From contig JAQBOA010000008.1 in NCBI GenBank assembly GCA_028288305.1, positions 43,730-107,729 on the forward strand: a stretch of 64,000 nt of DNA, read 5' to 3'. This document shows positions 1-8,289 of this stretch, one piece after another (within the stretch, counting starts at the first letter, position 1; the number at the start of each line of letters is the position of its first letter). The stretch is from Mucilaginibacter sp. Its GTDB lineage: Bacteria; Bacteroidota; Bacteroidia; Sphingobacteriales; Sphingobacteriaceae. Under the pieces are notes generated by a model. It saw only the letters and a program-made list of their open reading frames with translations, was not told where the DNA came from and did not search any database. The position numbers and the translations under genes are program-made.

Positions 1-25
1 ACCGATAGTTTTATAAACTATCGGT
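1..25. repeat. Palindrome at window edge, possible terminator
   Basis: Arms ACCGATAGTTT and AAACTATCGGT are perfect complements separated by three bases. It lies 25 bases downstream of the stop of the leftward efflux operon, so it could end that transcript. On the minus strand no T-run can be seen because the window stops at the hairpin. It may instead belong to a dispersed palindrome family. Confidence 0.55.
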
Positions 26-49
26 CATAAAACAATAAAAACACAGATC

Positions 50-1132
50 TTATTTTATATCATCTCCTTGTTTTATCTCATCTGAAGCATGGAGCACTAC
101 TTTGTTATTTGCTTTAAGGTTACCGAATACTTCCGTAGAATCACTATTAACCAATCCTTCTTTAATATTCACAAGGTCGGCTTTACCACTGCTATCTTTA
201 ATTACATACTCATGTTCAGTTGAACGGATAATTGCACTATTAGGAACCAGTAATGATTTTGCTCCTGATAGCATAGGTATCCTTACTTCAGCATACATAC
301 CGGGTTTAAGTTGTCCGTTTTTGTTGAGTACGTCAATTTCAATGGCTTCCTGCTGCATACTGCCTAAAGAATTGGCCGAACGGCTTATTTTTGCGGTATG
401 CTCTTGTCCGGGCATAGCATTAAAGGTGAAAGTGACAGGCTGGTTCAAATCAACTTTATCTACATAATCTTCGGGAATGCTCACGGTAAGGCGCATTTTA
501 TGAATATCCTGCAGAATAAGCATTGGTTGGTCGCTTGTTTTTCCGGGGGCAACAAGTGCGCCCGGTGAAACATTTCTTTGAATAATCATGCCATCAAATG
601 GGGCGTAAATCCTAAGATAGCCCAGCATTGTTTTTACCGATCCGACGTTAGAGCGTTCTGCTTGTGCTTTAGCTTCATTTGCTTTCATTTGTGAACTTGC
701 ATTATCAAGATCCAATGGCGATACTGAGCCCGGTTCTTTAGCGGCTTCTTTTAGCCGTTCATATTTTTCTTTGCTGGCCCGGGCATCCGCCTGCGCTTGA
801 AGATACTGAGAGTTAGCTGCCTCCAATTGTGATTCCATTTCAGGCGCTTCGAGAATAACCAGCAACTGCCCTTTTTTTACAATGGAACCACGGTCAACAA
901 ATAGCTGTTTTACAAATCCATTTACTTTTGGAAAAATATTAACTTCATTAAACGGGATTAATTGTCCCGGAAGCCTCGCCGATGATGACAGCGCTTTTTC
1001 AGCCACTGTTCCAAATTGATATTTATTCGTATTTGTCGTGGTTTGTTTAGTTAAGTCAACCGGTTTTTGATCACCGGAGCAAGCGGCAAAAAAACCAATT
1101 ACAGCTAATAACAAATAAGCTTTATATTTCAT
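50..1132 (-). CDS. RND efflux periplasmic adaptor (HlyD/AcrA family lipoprotein)
   Basis: A 360-residue membrane fusion protein that would bridge the inner-membrane RND pump and the outer-membrane TolC channel. The N-terminus is a lipoprotein signal with a lipobox (FAAC, Cys about residue 18). A barrel-sandwich (lipoyl) half is seen near residues 60-90 (PKVNGFVKQLFVDRGSIVKKGQ), then a short alpha-hairpin rich in Ala/Glu/Lys (about 95-165), the second lipoyl half (IYAPFDGMIIQRNVSPGA) and the beta-barrel and membrane-proximal domains. Its start overlaps the end of the upstream pump gene by 11 bases, showing translational coupling. It is the last gene of a TolC-pump-adaptor operon. Substrate cannot be deduced. 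Confidence 0.93.
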   Translation of the reverse strand: MKYKAYLLLAVIGFFAACSGDQKPVDLTKQTTTNTNKYQFGTVAEKALSSSARLPGQLIPFNEVNIFPKVNGFVKQLFVDRGSIVKKGQLLVILEAPEMESQLEAANSQYLQAQADARASKEKYERLKEAAKEPGSVSPLDLDNASSQMKANEAKAQAERSNVGSVKTMLGYLRIYAPFDGMIIQRNVSPGALVAPGKTSDQPMLILQDIHKMRLTVSIPEDYVDKVDLNQPVTFTFNAMPGQEHTAKISRSANSLGSMQQEAIEIDVLNKNGQLKPGMYAEVRIPMLSGAKSLLVPNSAIIRSTEHEYVIKDSSGKADLVNIKEGLVNSDSTEVFGNLKANNKVVLHASDEIKQGDDIK

Positions 1133-4100
1133 GTTTATTGATATTTAAATGGGTGGTTTCGGTTAATTCTTCTGGCATTAATGATGGCTCGTCATAAGTG
1201 GTTTTATTCTGTACCCATGCAAAAACCATAGGCAATATAAATAAGGCTGCAAGGGTTGAGGCAAATAGGCCGCCGATTACAGCACGGCCCAGCGGCGCTG
1301 ACTGTTCGCCTGCTTCACCCATACCCGAAGCCATCGGTATCATACCAGCTATCATGGCGAAACTGGTCATTAGGATTGGGCGTAAACGGATAGAAGCGGC
1401 GGTTATGGCAGCACGACTTGCATCCCTGAATTCAAGCCTAAGCTTTTCAGCATTGGTAACGATCAGGATTGCATTTGCAACGGACACTCCGGTTGACATG
1501 ATCATTCCCATATACGATTGCAAATTGAGGGTTGAACCTGTGATCAGCAATGCGGTTATTGAACCCAATATTACTGCCGGAATTGTTGATAAGACCGATA
1601 AGGATACCTTGAAAGACTGATAATTTGCTGCCAGCAATAAAAAAATAACAAGCACGGCAAACATTAAACCATTTTGCAGACTGGTAAGTGTCTCTGTTAA
1701 CAAACTTGACATACCTTGTATTGATGCGATTAAACCTTTTGGAGGTGCCCCAACTGATTTAACAGCTTTTTGTACCGCTGTGGTGGCTGTACCCAGATCC
1801 TTTTTATAAATATTTGCGCTTACAGTAATAAAACGCCGCGGGCCGGTGCGGTCGTATTCACCGGCGGCTGTGGTGTCCTTAAAGGTAGCAACATCTGCCA
1901 GGGTTGGACTGCTCTGGCCCTTCACAAGCGGTATTTCCTTTAACTCATCCATTGAGTTCATTACATATTCAGGTATTTGCGCTTGTACCTGGTAGGTATA
2001 AGAGTTTTTTTCATCAAGCCATAAATTTTTCAGCGTATAACGGCTTGACGAAGTACTTGCAGTTACAGAGCGTGCAATATCACTTACATTCAATCCTAAT
2101 TGAGAAACCTTTAATCGGTCAAGTCTTATTGCAATTATTGGATATCTTAATGGCTGATTTATCTGGACGTCCCTCAGGTATGGTATGTGTTTTAGTTTGG
2201 CTAAAACTTTGTTTGCGTAAGTTTCTATCTGCTGTATATCCTTTCCCGCAACCTGTACCTCAATAGGAGTATTTGCACCCTGACTCATAATCTTTTCAGT
2301 CATGTCAATAGGTTCGAAAGTAATGGTCATTTCTGGTATAACATGCGCTATATTTTTACGTAATGCATCTTTTAACTCGTCAAGATTCACTTTATAATTT
2401 TCATCCAGGTTTACCTGCAAAACCGCCTCATGCGTTCCTGTATTAAAAACATAGAGGTTACTGCTGCCAAAACTGCTTGGCACCAAACCAATATATCCTG
2501 AAGTGATCTTCACATGATTGTTAACCGTTTCGTCTATAATATGCAATACTTGTTTAAACTTTTCTTCTGTACGTTCCAGCCTGGTACCTTGTGGTTCCTT
2601 TAAACGGATCTGAAACTGACCGTTATTGAGTTTAGGCATCATATCCTTACCAATAATAATGAAGCCAACGCCGGCAAGCGCTATTACAACCACCAAATAA
2701 ATTGGAACATAAAGTTTTTTACGAGGCATTAAACGAGTAATTATTTTGATGAATCTACCTTTTACTTTTTCAAAAAAATCATTTTGTTCCGGATGCGTTT
2801 CTTCTTCTTCCTGGTGCTCATTTACTTGTATCTCTTCGTTTCTGTCTAATGATTCTCCTGCATGGGCATGTATTTTACCATGGTGGTAGGTTTGATAACG
2901 TTCAGCTTTGATCATCAAGTTACTTAAAATTGGCACTAATGTTTGCGCTAAAACATAGGATACTATCATTGTTAATCCAATAGCCATCGATAGCGGTAAA
3001 AACATGGCTTTAGGTACACCATTCATCAAGAAGGAAGGGGCGAATACAGCAAGGATACAGAGTAGGATCAGCAATAATGGGAATGATATTTCCTCGCAGG
3101 CATCATAAATAGCCAACCGTTTTGATTTGCCCATTTCCAGGTGTTGGTGTATGTTTTCTATCGTTACCGTAGCCTGGTCCACCAGTATACCAATTGCAAG
3201 CGCCAACCCGCTTAAGGTCATGATGTTGATCGTTTGCCCGAACAAGCTCAATAACAATACACCAATTAATATTGAAACCGGTATAGTGATCACTACAATT
3301 AAACTGCTCCGCAAATCGCGCAGAAAAAGCAGTACCATTAAACCTGTTAATAATGCTCCAAGCCCGCCTTCGGTCATCAAGCTTTTTACAGCATTTACTA
3401 CGAACACAGACTGGTCAAACTCATAAGAGATTTTAACATCATTTGGCAGTAAGTTCTGCATTTCAGGCAGCCGGCTTTTTAAATCCTGTACTACTGTCCA
3501 GGTGGAAGCAGAAGCTGTTTTAACAATAGGAATGTAAACAGAACGCTTTCCATTTACAAGGGCATAATCTACCGTAATATCGGCGGCATCGGTAACCCTT
3601 GCTATATCCTTCACATAAACGGGTACACCGTTTTTAGTTACCACGGGTATATCACCAAAATTCTCTGAGTTTTTAACCAGCGAATTCATCGTAGTTAAAT
3701 ACATAGTATTATCTATCCTCAAGTTACCCGATGGCGACATTACGTTATATTTTGCTAAAGCGTCCACAACCTCATCAGGAGTCAGGTTAAAACTCCGCAA
3801 TTTGTTAGGATCAATGCTGAAAACGATTGTCCTGGCATTTGAACCAAAAGGTGGCGGCGCTGAAAGCCCGGGTATGGTTGCAAACATTGGACGGATGCGT
3901 GTTGCAGCCAAATCATAAATATCTTTTAAACTTTCGTTTTTACTATCCAATACCAGCTCTCCAACAGGTAATGATGAAGCATCATACCTTACTACTTGCG
4001 GAGGTAAAGCGCCGGGAGGAAAAAAACTTTGCGCCCTGTTTACCTGCAAAGCCACCTGGGCAGAGGCTTCGGCCATATTAGTAGTCTCGTAAAAAGAAAT

Positions 4101-4376
4101 TTTTATTATGGTTAAGCCCTGGATGCTTTTACTGCTTATGTTTTTTATCCCATCAACATACAAGAACTGGTCTTGCAAACGTGTGGCAAAAAAACCTTCC
4201 ATCTGTTGCGGCGACATGCCCCCATAGGATTCGATAACATAAATGGTAGGAAGATTGAGCTTTGGAAAAATATCTATTGGTATATTTATTGCACTGAGCA
4301 CTGCAAATATTAAAAGGCTCATGGTGATCACTATTACTGTAATCGGCCTTTTCAGTGCGGATGTGACCATTGACAT
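1122..4376 (-). CDS. RND-family efflux permease (HAE1-like)
   Basis: A 1084-residue inner-membrane pump with the AcrB layout: TM1 at about 10-30, periplasmic domain, TM2-6 (about 335-490), cytoplasmic loop, TM7 (about 555), second periplasmic domain, and TM8-12 to about 1060. It aligns with the HAE1 (drug/organic solute) class better than with metal pumps. Two features are unusual. TM4 reads GILVDQATV with Asp400-Gln401, where AcrB has two Asp. TM10 reads GVSVANAIL, with Ala967 where AcrB has its relay Lys940. The loop at about 495-530 is rich in His and Glu (HHGKIHAHAGE...EEEETHPE). These suggest a subfamily with a different proton relay, as seen in other Bacteroidota pumps. It sits between tolC and the adaptor gene. 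Confidence 0.93.
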   Translation of the reverse strand: MSMVTSALKRPITVIVITMSLLIFAVLSAINIPIDIFPKLNLPTIYVIESYGGMSPQQMEGFFATRLQDQFLYVDGIKNISSKSIQGLTIIKISFYETTNMAEASAQVALQVNRAQSFFPPGALPPQVVRYDASSLPVGELVLDSKNESLKDIYDLAATRIRPMFATIPGLSAPPPFGSNARTIVFSIDPNKLRSFNLTPDEVVDALAKYNVMSPSGNLRIDNTMYLTTMNSLVKNSENFGDIPVVTKNGVPVYVKDIARVTDAADITVDYALVNGKRSVYIPIVKTASASTWTVVQDLKSRLPEMQNLLPNDVKISYEFDQSVFVVNAVKSLMTEGGLGALLTGLMVLLFLRDLRSSLIVVITIPVSILIGVLLLSLFGQTINIMTLSGLALAIGILVDQATVTIENIHQHLEMGKSKRLAIYDACEEISFPLLLILLCILAVFAPSFLMNGVPKAMFLPLSMAIGLTMIVSYVLAQTLVPILSNLMIKAERYQTYHHGKIHAHAGESLDRNEEIQVNEHQEEEETHPEQNDFFEKVKGRFIKIITRLMPRKKLYVPIYLVVVIALAGVGFIIIGKDMMPKLNNGQFQIRLKEPQGTRLERTEEKFKQVLHIIDETVNNHVKITSGYIGLVPSSFGSSNLYVFNTGTHEAVLQVNLDENYKVNLDELKDALRKNIAHVIPEMTITFEPIDMTEKIMSQGANTPIEVQVAGKDIQQIETYANKVLAKLKHIPYLRDVQINQPLRYPIIAIRLDRLKVSQLGLNVSDIARSVTASTSSSRYTLKNLWLDEKNSYTYQVQAQIPEYVMNSMDELKEIPLVKGQSSPTLADVATFKDTTAAGEYDRTGPRRFITVSANIYKKDLGTATTAVQKAVKSVGAPPKGLIASIQGMSSLLTETLTSLQNGLMFAVLVIFLLLAANYQSFKVSLSVLSTIPAVILGSITALLITGSTLNLQSYMGMIMSTGVSVANAILIVTNAEKLRLEFRDASRAAITAASIRLRPILMTSFAMIAGMIPMASGMGEAGEQSAPLGRAVIGGLFASTLAALFILPMVFAWVQNKTTYDEPSLMPEELTETTHLNINKHEI

Positions 4377-4403
4377 AGTTGATTATTTAATTAAGTTTAA
4401 AAT

Positions 4404-4514
4404 TGAAATACCTGTTTGGCCTCACCTAAATCCTCTCCAAAGGAGAGGACTTCTAAGCTCCTCTCCCTTGGAGAGGGGTTGGGGTGAGGCGACAACCGCT
4501 TTGCTGAACTCATG
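4404..4514. repeat. REP-like palindromic element flanked by a 21-bp direct repeat
   Basis: The core 4419-4490 begins GCCTCACC and ends GGTGAGGC, with nested CCTCTCC/GGAGAGG hairpins. An exact 21-bp direct repeat flanks it at 4383-4403 and 4515-4535. The right copy encodes the last residues and stop of the TolC gene, and the left copy lies just after the insert. This looks like insertion of a small non-coding element with duplication of the 3' end of tolC. A related element lies at 51987-52070. Confidence 0.8.
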
Positions 4515-5903
4515 TTATTTAATTAAGTTTAAAATGGCATTTACCTGGTTTTCAGTAATCGCTTTCTGGAACAGCGCATTAGTATAATCGTATTTGGCCT
4601 GCATATAATCCGTTTCTGCACGATAAAGGATATTGAGGGCTGCATCAAGATCAACGATGTTCGACAACCCATTTCTATACAATGATAATTGCTGCCTATA
4701 GCTGGCATTTGCTGCCTTTAACTGATTGGGAATTTCTTGCAGGCGGTTTAATGCTGTTTGCATTTCTACATCGGCCTGGCTGGCGCTAATTGCAAGCAGT
4801 TGTTGCTGTTCCTGTAGTTTTTTTACATCATAGTCTGTATTTGCTTTCTGGGTACGTAATTTTAGTTGCCTTCTTCGCAAATCAAACAAGTTGTAGGATA
4901 TTCCCAGGCCAACCAGGTAATCATTTCGTTGAAAACCGTACCCTGTTGAAAGGCTGTTATATTGATCACTGGGGCTGATACTTGATCCGCGCCCCCAGGC
5001 AGCAGCTTCGAGGGATATTTTAGGATTATACTGCTTTTTTACCAAATCCTCTCTTTGCAGGCTGTTTTTATAAACAGATTTGTAAAGGTTGATTAGTGGA
5101 TGATTGGCTGTATCAGGAGGAAACAAATAAGCGGCCGGTTGATTGATCAGCGTCATTTCTACCGTAGTATCCGGTACTATCGATTGATAAGGCACACCGC
5201 TAACAGACGAAAGTTGTAATTGTACCTGTTTTAGCTGGTTGTTCAGCTCAATATAATTTAAACGGGCTTTCGATAATTCCGCTTCGGCTACACTGGTATC
5301 AACACCGGCTTTGACCCCGCTTTTAGCAAGGGAGCGTATTGAGCGCATTATTTCCTGGTTACGCTGGATGTTCCTGTACTGTATCCCAAGAAAATCCTGT
5401 AAGCGCAATAATTGTAAATAGTAGCTAATAGTAAAAGCCTGCAACTGATATTTTGATGTTGCATATTGGTTTTGCTCAACAGTTATATCAGAGTTAGCCA
5501 CTTTATTTGCGGCTCCATAAGCGCCGAAATTGTAAATTTCCCAGTCGAGGGCTGCAATGCCCAAATTTGTTGAAGCCGCAGTAGTAACATTAGTATTATG
5601 AACCCCGCTGGTACTGGAGGGGATAATGCCAAAACCAAAATATGGGCCTATAACATTATTGCTGGTGCCAATGTCGGTCTGATAATTTAATTTAAGGTTT
5701 GGTAGCCAGTTGCTGCGTGTTTCGGCCGCTTGTGCCTGACGTATAAGAATTGCTGCAGAATCGGTAAGCAACGTTGGGGCTTTTTGATTGACCCTTGTTA
5801 ATAACTCTTTCAAAGTTACAGCAGGGGGTGTTTGTTGTGCATCTGCAGCTATTACTGTTATCAACAATATTAAAATGCAGATGCATTTTTTTAATCTCAA
5901 CAT
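4515..5903 (-). CDS. TolC-family outer membrane efflux protein
   Basis: A 462-residue outer membrane factor with a Sec signal peptide (about residues 1-22, ending ADAQ). The rest has the internally repeated alpha-helical pattern of TolC proteins: long Ala/Gln/Leu-rich coiled helices around residues 35-75, 140-240, 330-390 and 395-455, with strand-like segments between (LNYQTDIGTSNNV, GLGISYNLFD). It would form the trimeric exit duct for the RND pump encoded next on the same strand. It is the first gene of the operon. A 138-base gap to the pump gene holds a palindromic repeat whose insertion duplicated the last 21 bases of this gene. Confidence 0.93.
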   Translation of the reverse strand: MLRLKKCICILILLITVIAADAQQTPPAVTLKELLTRVNQKAPTLLTDSAAILIRQAQAAETRSNWLPNLKLNYQTDIGTSNNVIGPYFGFGIIPSSTSGVHNTNVTTAASTNLGIAALDWEIYNFGAYGAANKVANSDITVEQNQYATSKYQLQAFTISYYLQLLRLQDFLGIQYRNIQRNQEIMRSIRSLAKSGVKAGVDTSVAEAELSKARLNYIELNNQLKQVQLQLSSVSGVPYQSIVPDTTVEMTLINQPAAYLFPPDTANHPLINLYKSVYKNSLQREDLVKKQYNPKISLEAAAWGRGSSISPSDQYNSLSTGYGFQRNDYLVGLGISYNLFDLRRRQLKLRTQKANTDYDVKKLQEQQQLLAISASQADVEMQTALNRLQEIPNQLKAANASYRQQLSLYRNGLSNIVDLDAALNILYRAETDYMQAKYDYTNALFQKAITENQVNAILNLIK

Positions 5904-6008
5904 TTATTTTTGTATTAATTATTAAAATGACAAGAAAACCGCCAACAAATTAAATTTTTGTCAGTTTTCAATTACAAATTACCGCACATGGCGATTAACA
6001 CAATAATA

Positions 6009-6380
6009 TTAAATGATGAGTTTACCGTTAAGTAACCAGGTGTTTTCGCGGGGAAGTAAGCTTAAGTGTATCCGCCGTAAAAAATTAGTTGTTATATCTG
6101 CCACGGTCTCAATGGCAGCTGGGAAAAGAATATCTAAAAGAATTAAAAAATGTAGTATTACTTGCTTCACTGGATCGGCTAACTTTTTTTGAATAGCGAT
6201 AATATTATTGTCGCTATCTTCAGCATACTCCTGTTTACGTTTGTTAAATACTTTTATAAAAATATTTGCACCGGCAGGAGGGTGGATACGGCTGAACATT
6301 GCAAAGCCTAAAAATGGTTTTGCAACCAATAGAAATACCGCAAAGCAGAAATATATTTTAGCTGATTTGAGGAAATGCAT
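6009..6380 (-). CDS. Conserved hypothetical protein, N-terminal hydrophobic segment
   Basis: A 123-residue protein with a hydrophobic N-terminal stretch (about residues 8-28) that could be a signal or anchor, a charged middle (KVFNKRKQEYAEDSDNN) and a second hydrophobic region (about 73-92) followed by a basic C-terminus. No catalytic motif is recognised. It stands alone on the minus strand, 105 bases upstream of tolC and in the same direction. Nothing ties it to the pump. Coding status is supported by normal composition and a plausible start. Function unknown. Confidence 0.6.
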   Translation of the reverse strand: MHFLKSAKIYFCFAVFLLVAKPFLGFAMFSRIHPPAGANIFIKVFNKRKQEYAEDSDNNIIAIQKKLADPVKQVILHFLILLDILFPAAIETVADITTNFLRRIHLSLLPRENTWLLNGKLII

Positions 6381-6498
6381 TATTGAAGCGTCTTTTTAAT
6401 TAGTTTACAAATGACATCCAAATTTCAGTAGAAATTATTTATGAATTGGATAGTAACGTTATTGTTGCAAAAAAATAATATTTAGCTAACGATATTAC

Positions 6499-7110
6499 CT
6501 ACAAATAATTTATAGCCTGTGGCCCCTGGTTAAACAGCAGGTCAACAATACTCAAATTTTTTATGAATCCTTTGCGTTCTTCAAAAACCTGGAAGTAAGG
6601 TCTTTGTTCAAATTGGGATTCTTTTTTTGGGTTGAAAGTATTTCTGAAATCAGTGAGGAGTGAATATTCATCTTCATAACTTTCGGTGAAAGTTAAAGCT
6701 AACGGCATTTTTAATGATTTAAGGATAAACTCCAACAGTTGTTCATTATAATCAAACAGGAAAGGATATTTTTTTTTATAAAATACTGCAAATTCATCTT
6801 CATAATATTCAAAATAGGCCGAACGGCGATAACAGGCCTGCAGGCTTAACCAGTGTAAACGCTGCCAGTCAAAATCATAGCTTATTTTTACATCTTTTAC
6901 TTTAGTGTGGTTTTTTGAGCCTTTACTAACAGGAACCACCAACGCCAGCACACCATCGGGCGTATAAATGTTAACACGGTTGCGGTAGGTTTGTTTTGGG
7001 AAGTGTTCCTCTCTTTCTATCAGTATATCAGGCTTATAAGCCTTTAACTTTACAAAATATTCAATAGGCGGAAGATAAAACATGGGGAATACAGCGCCTT
7101 TTTCAATCAT
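6499..7110 (-). CDS. WbqC-like family protein
   Basis: A 203-residue protein matching the WbqC family, proteins of uncertain biochemical role found in surface-polysaccharide loci and, in Bacteroidota, as a solitary conserved gene. Recognisable parts are the N-terminal FPMFYLPPIEYF, the basic-aromatic stretch near 40-50, VVPVSKGSKNH (about 58-68) and the KDVKISYDFDWQRLHWLSLQ region (about 72-91). No signal peptide is seen, so it is probably cytoplasmic. It is divergent from an LpxL-like acyltransferase with only 36 bases between starts, so the promoters overlap. A role in envelope biosynthesis is inferred from family and neighbours only. Confidence 0.85.
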   Translation of the reverse strand: MIEKGAVFPMFYLPPIEYFVKLKAYKPDILIEREEHFPKQTYRNRVNIYTPDGVLALVVPVSKGSKNHTKVKDVKISYDFDWQRLHWLSLQACYRRSAYFEYYEDEFAVFYKKKYPFLFDYNEQLLEFILKSLKMPLALTFTESYEDEYSLLTDFRNTFNPKKESQFEQRPYFQVFEERKGFIKNLSIVDLLFNQGPQAINYL

Positions 7111-7116
7111 ATATTT

Positions 7117-7124
7117 TATGTTTG
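7117..7124 (+). promoter_or_regulatory. Putative -7 promoter box for the acyltransferase gene
   Basis: TATGTTTG fits the Bacteroidota -7 consensus TAnnTTTG and ends 22 bases before the acyltransferase start. No clear -33 TTTG was found at the usual spacing, so only the -7 element is supported. Confidence 0.4.
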
Positions 7125-7146
7125 CAACAAAAATTGGTCTAAAATA

Positions 7147-8046
7147 ATGATAAAAAAAGGGCTGTCAAGGTTGGGTATCTACTTTTTGTACCTGGTGTCG
7201 CTATTGCCTTTCTGGTTTTTATACCTAATATCGGATATTTTATTTGTCATACTTTATTATATAACACGCTACCGCCGGAAAGTTGTGCAGGAGAACCTTT
7301 GGAATTCCTTTCCTGACAAATCTGAGGAAGCACGCAAACTCATCGAAAGAAGATATTACAAATATATGGCCGACCTGATGATGGAAACAATAAAGTCAGT
7401 GAGAATGTCGGCAAAACAAGTACGCCGCCGGATTATATGTACAAACACGGAATTAATGGAACATTATTTTAGTCGGGAGAAAAGTATAATAGCTGCTGCA
7501 GGGCATTATGGTAACTGGGAAATGGCTTGTTTAAGTTTTGGTTTTTTGACAGATAAGAGAAGAATGATTGTCTATAAACCGCAATCAAATGAAGTTTTCA
7601 CAGATTTTTTCAACAAGACACGTTCCCGCTTTGGCGCCACTATGATCTCTATGAGGCAAACGCTTCGCAAAATGATTGAGTATAAGAATGAGTTAACCTT
7701 TACTGTGCTTGCTTCAGACCAAACACCGACAAGGGAAGATTCCAAATATTTTACTACTTTTCTCAACCAGCCGACTGCTGTATTTTTGGGTATTGAAAAA
7801 TTGACGAAAGTAGTTGACTGCGTTGTAATATTTTACAAAATTGATTTGATAAAAAGAGGCTATTATACTTATACATTTGTGCCTTTAGTTGAAGATCCAA
7901 AACAAACCAAGCCTTATGAAATTACCGAAATTCATGTGAAATATCTCGAATCATTAATAATAGAAAAGCCCGAATATTGGCTATGGTCGCACCGGAGATG
8001 GAAAATTAAACCGGAGGACGTTGGTCATTCTGTCATTAGTCATTAG
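7147..8046 (+). CDS. Lysophospholipid/lipid A acyltransferase (LpxL/HtrB-like)
   Basis: A 299-residue inner-membrane acyltransferase of the LpxL/LpxM (HtrB) family, which adds secondary acyl chains to lipid A or related lipids. An N-terminal hydrophobic anchor spans about 12-42. The catalytic HX4E motif is His120-YGNW-Glu125. A second conserved block SDQTPTRED is seen near 195, and the C-terminal WLWSHRRWK is typical of this family. The last residues (VISH) and stop are encoded by a TCATTAG repeat that continues downstream, so the original C-terminus may have been overwritten. It precedes a GT2 gene on the same strand, consistent with envelope biogenesis. Confidence 0.88.
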   Translation: MIKKGLSRLGIYFLYLVSLLPFWFLYLISDILFVILYYITRYRRKVVQENLWNSFPDKSEEARKLIERRYYKYMADLMMETIKSVRMSAKQVRRRIICTNTELMEHYFSREKSIIAAAGHYGNWEMACLSFGFLTDKRRMIVYKPQSNEVFTDFFNKTRSRFGATMISMRQTLRKMIEYKNELTFTVLASDQTPTREDSKYFTTFLNQPTAVFLGIEKLTKVVDCVVIFYKIDLIKRGYYTYTFVPLVEDPKQTKPYEITEIHVKYLESLIIEKPEYWLWSHRRWKIKPEDVGHSVISH

Positions 8047-8285
8047 TCATTGGATGGTTGCAGAAAACTTAACCTATATCATTATAAATAAAAATTTCTG
8101 CTATTTTAGCCGGGAATCAGAAAAGCTTGGTAAGTAAATATAATATCCCGGAAGGTCAATGATCTTAACATTTCAAAAACTTAAATTCAATTAATTTGAA
8201 GCTTAACATTTATATAAAAAATATTGGCAATAAGATTTACAAATCTGCCATCCTATCTAATGGGCCAATGACTAATGACTAATGA
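8033..8285. repeat. Inverted pair of TCATTAG tandem repeats flanking an intergenic gap
   Basis: TCATTAGTCATTAGTCATTG at 8033-8052 (plus one G) is repeated as its exact complement at 8265-8285. About 211 bases lie between. The left copy forms the 3' end of the acyltransferase gene and the right copy overlaps the 5' end of the glycosyltransferase ORF. A related GGTCATTGGTCATTGG is seen near 37715. The interior is AT-rich without a recognisable gene. Confidence 0.75.
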
Positions 8286-8289
8286 CCCA

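Noticed and set aside
102..467. 121-residue plus-strand frame over the adaptor gene
   Set aside because: Antisense shadow of a well-supported gene. Many similar frames elsewhere were dismissed for the same reason.
1122..4376. RND pump as a heavy-metal (CusA/CzcA) exporter because of the His-rich loop and single Asp in TM4
   Set aside because: Overall motifs fit the HAE1-like class and no metal-specific motifs or metal genes are adjacent. The loop is only a hint.
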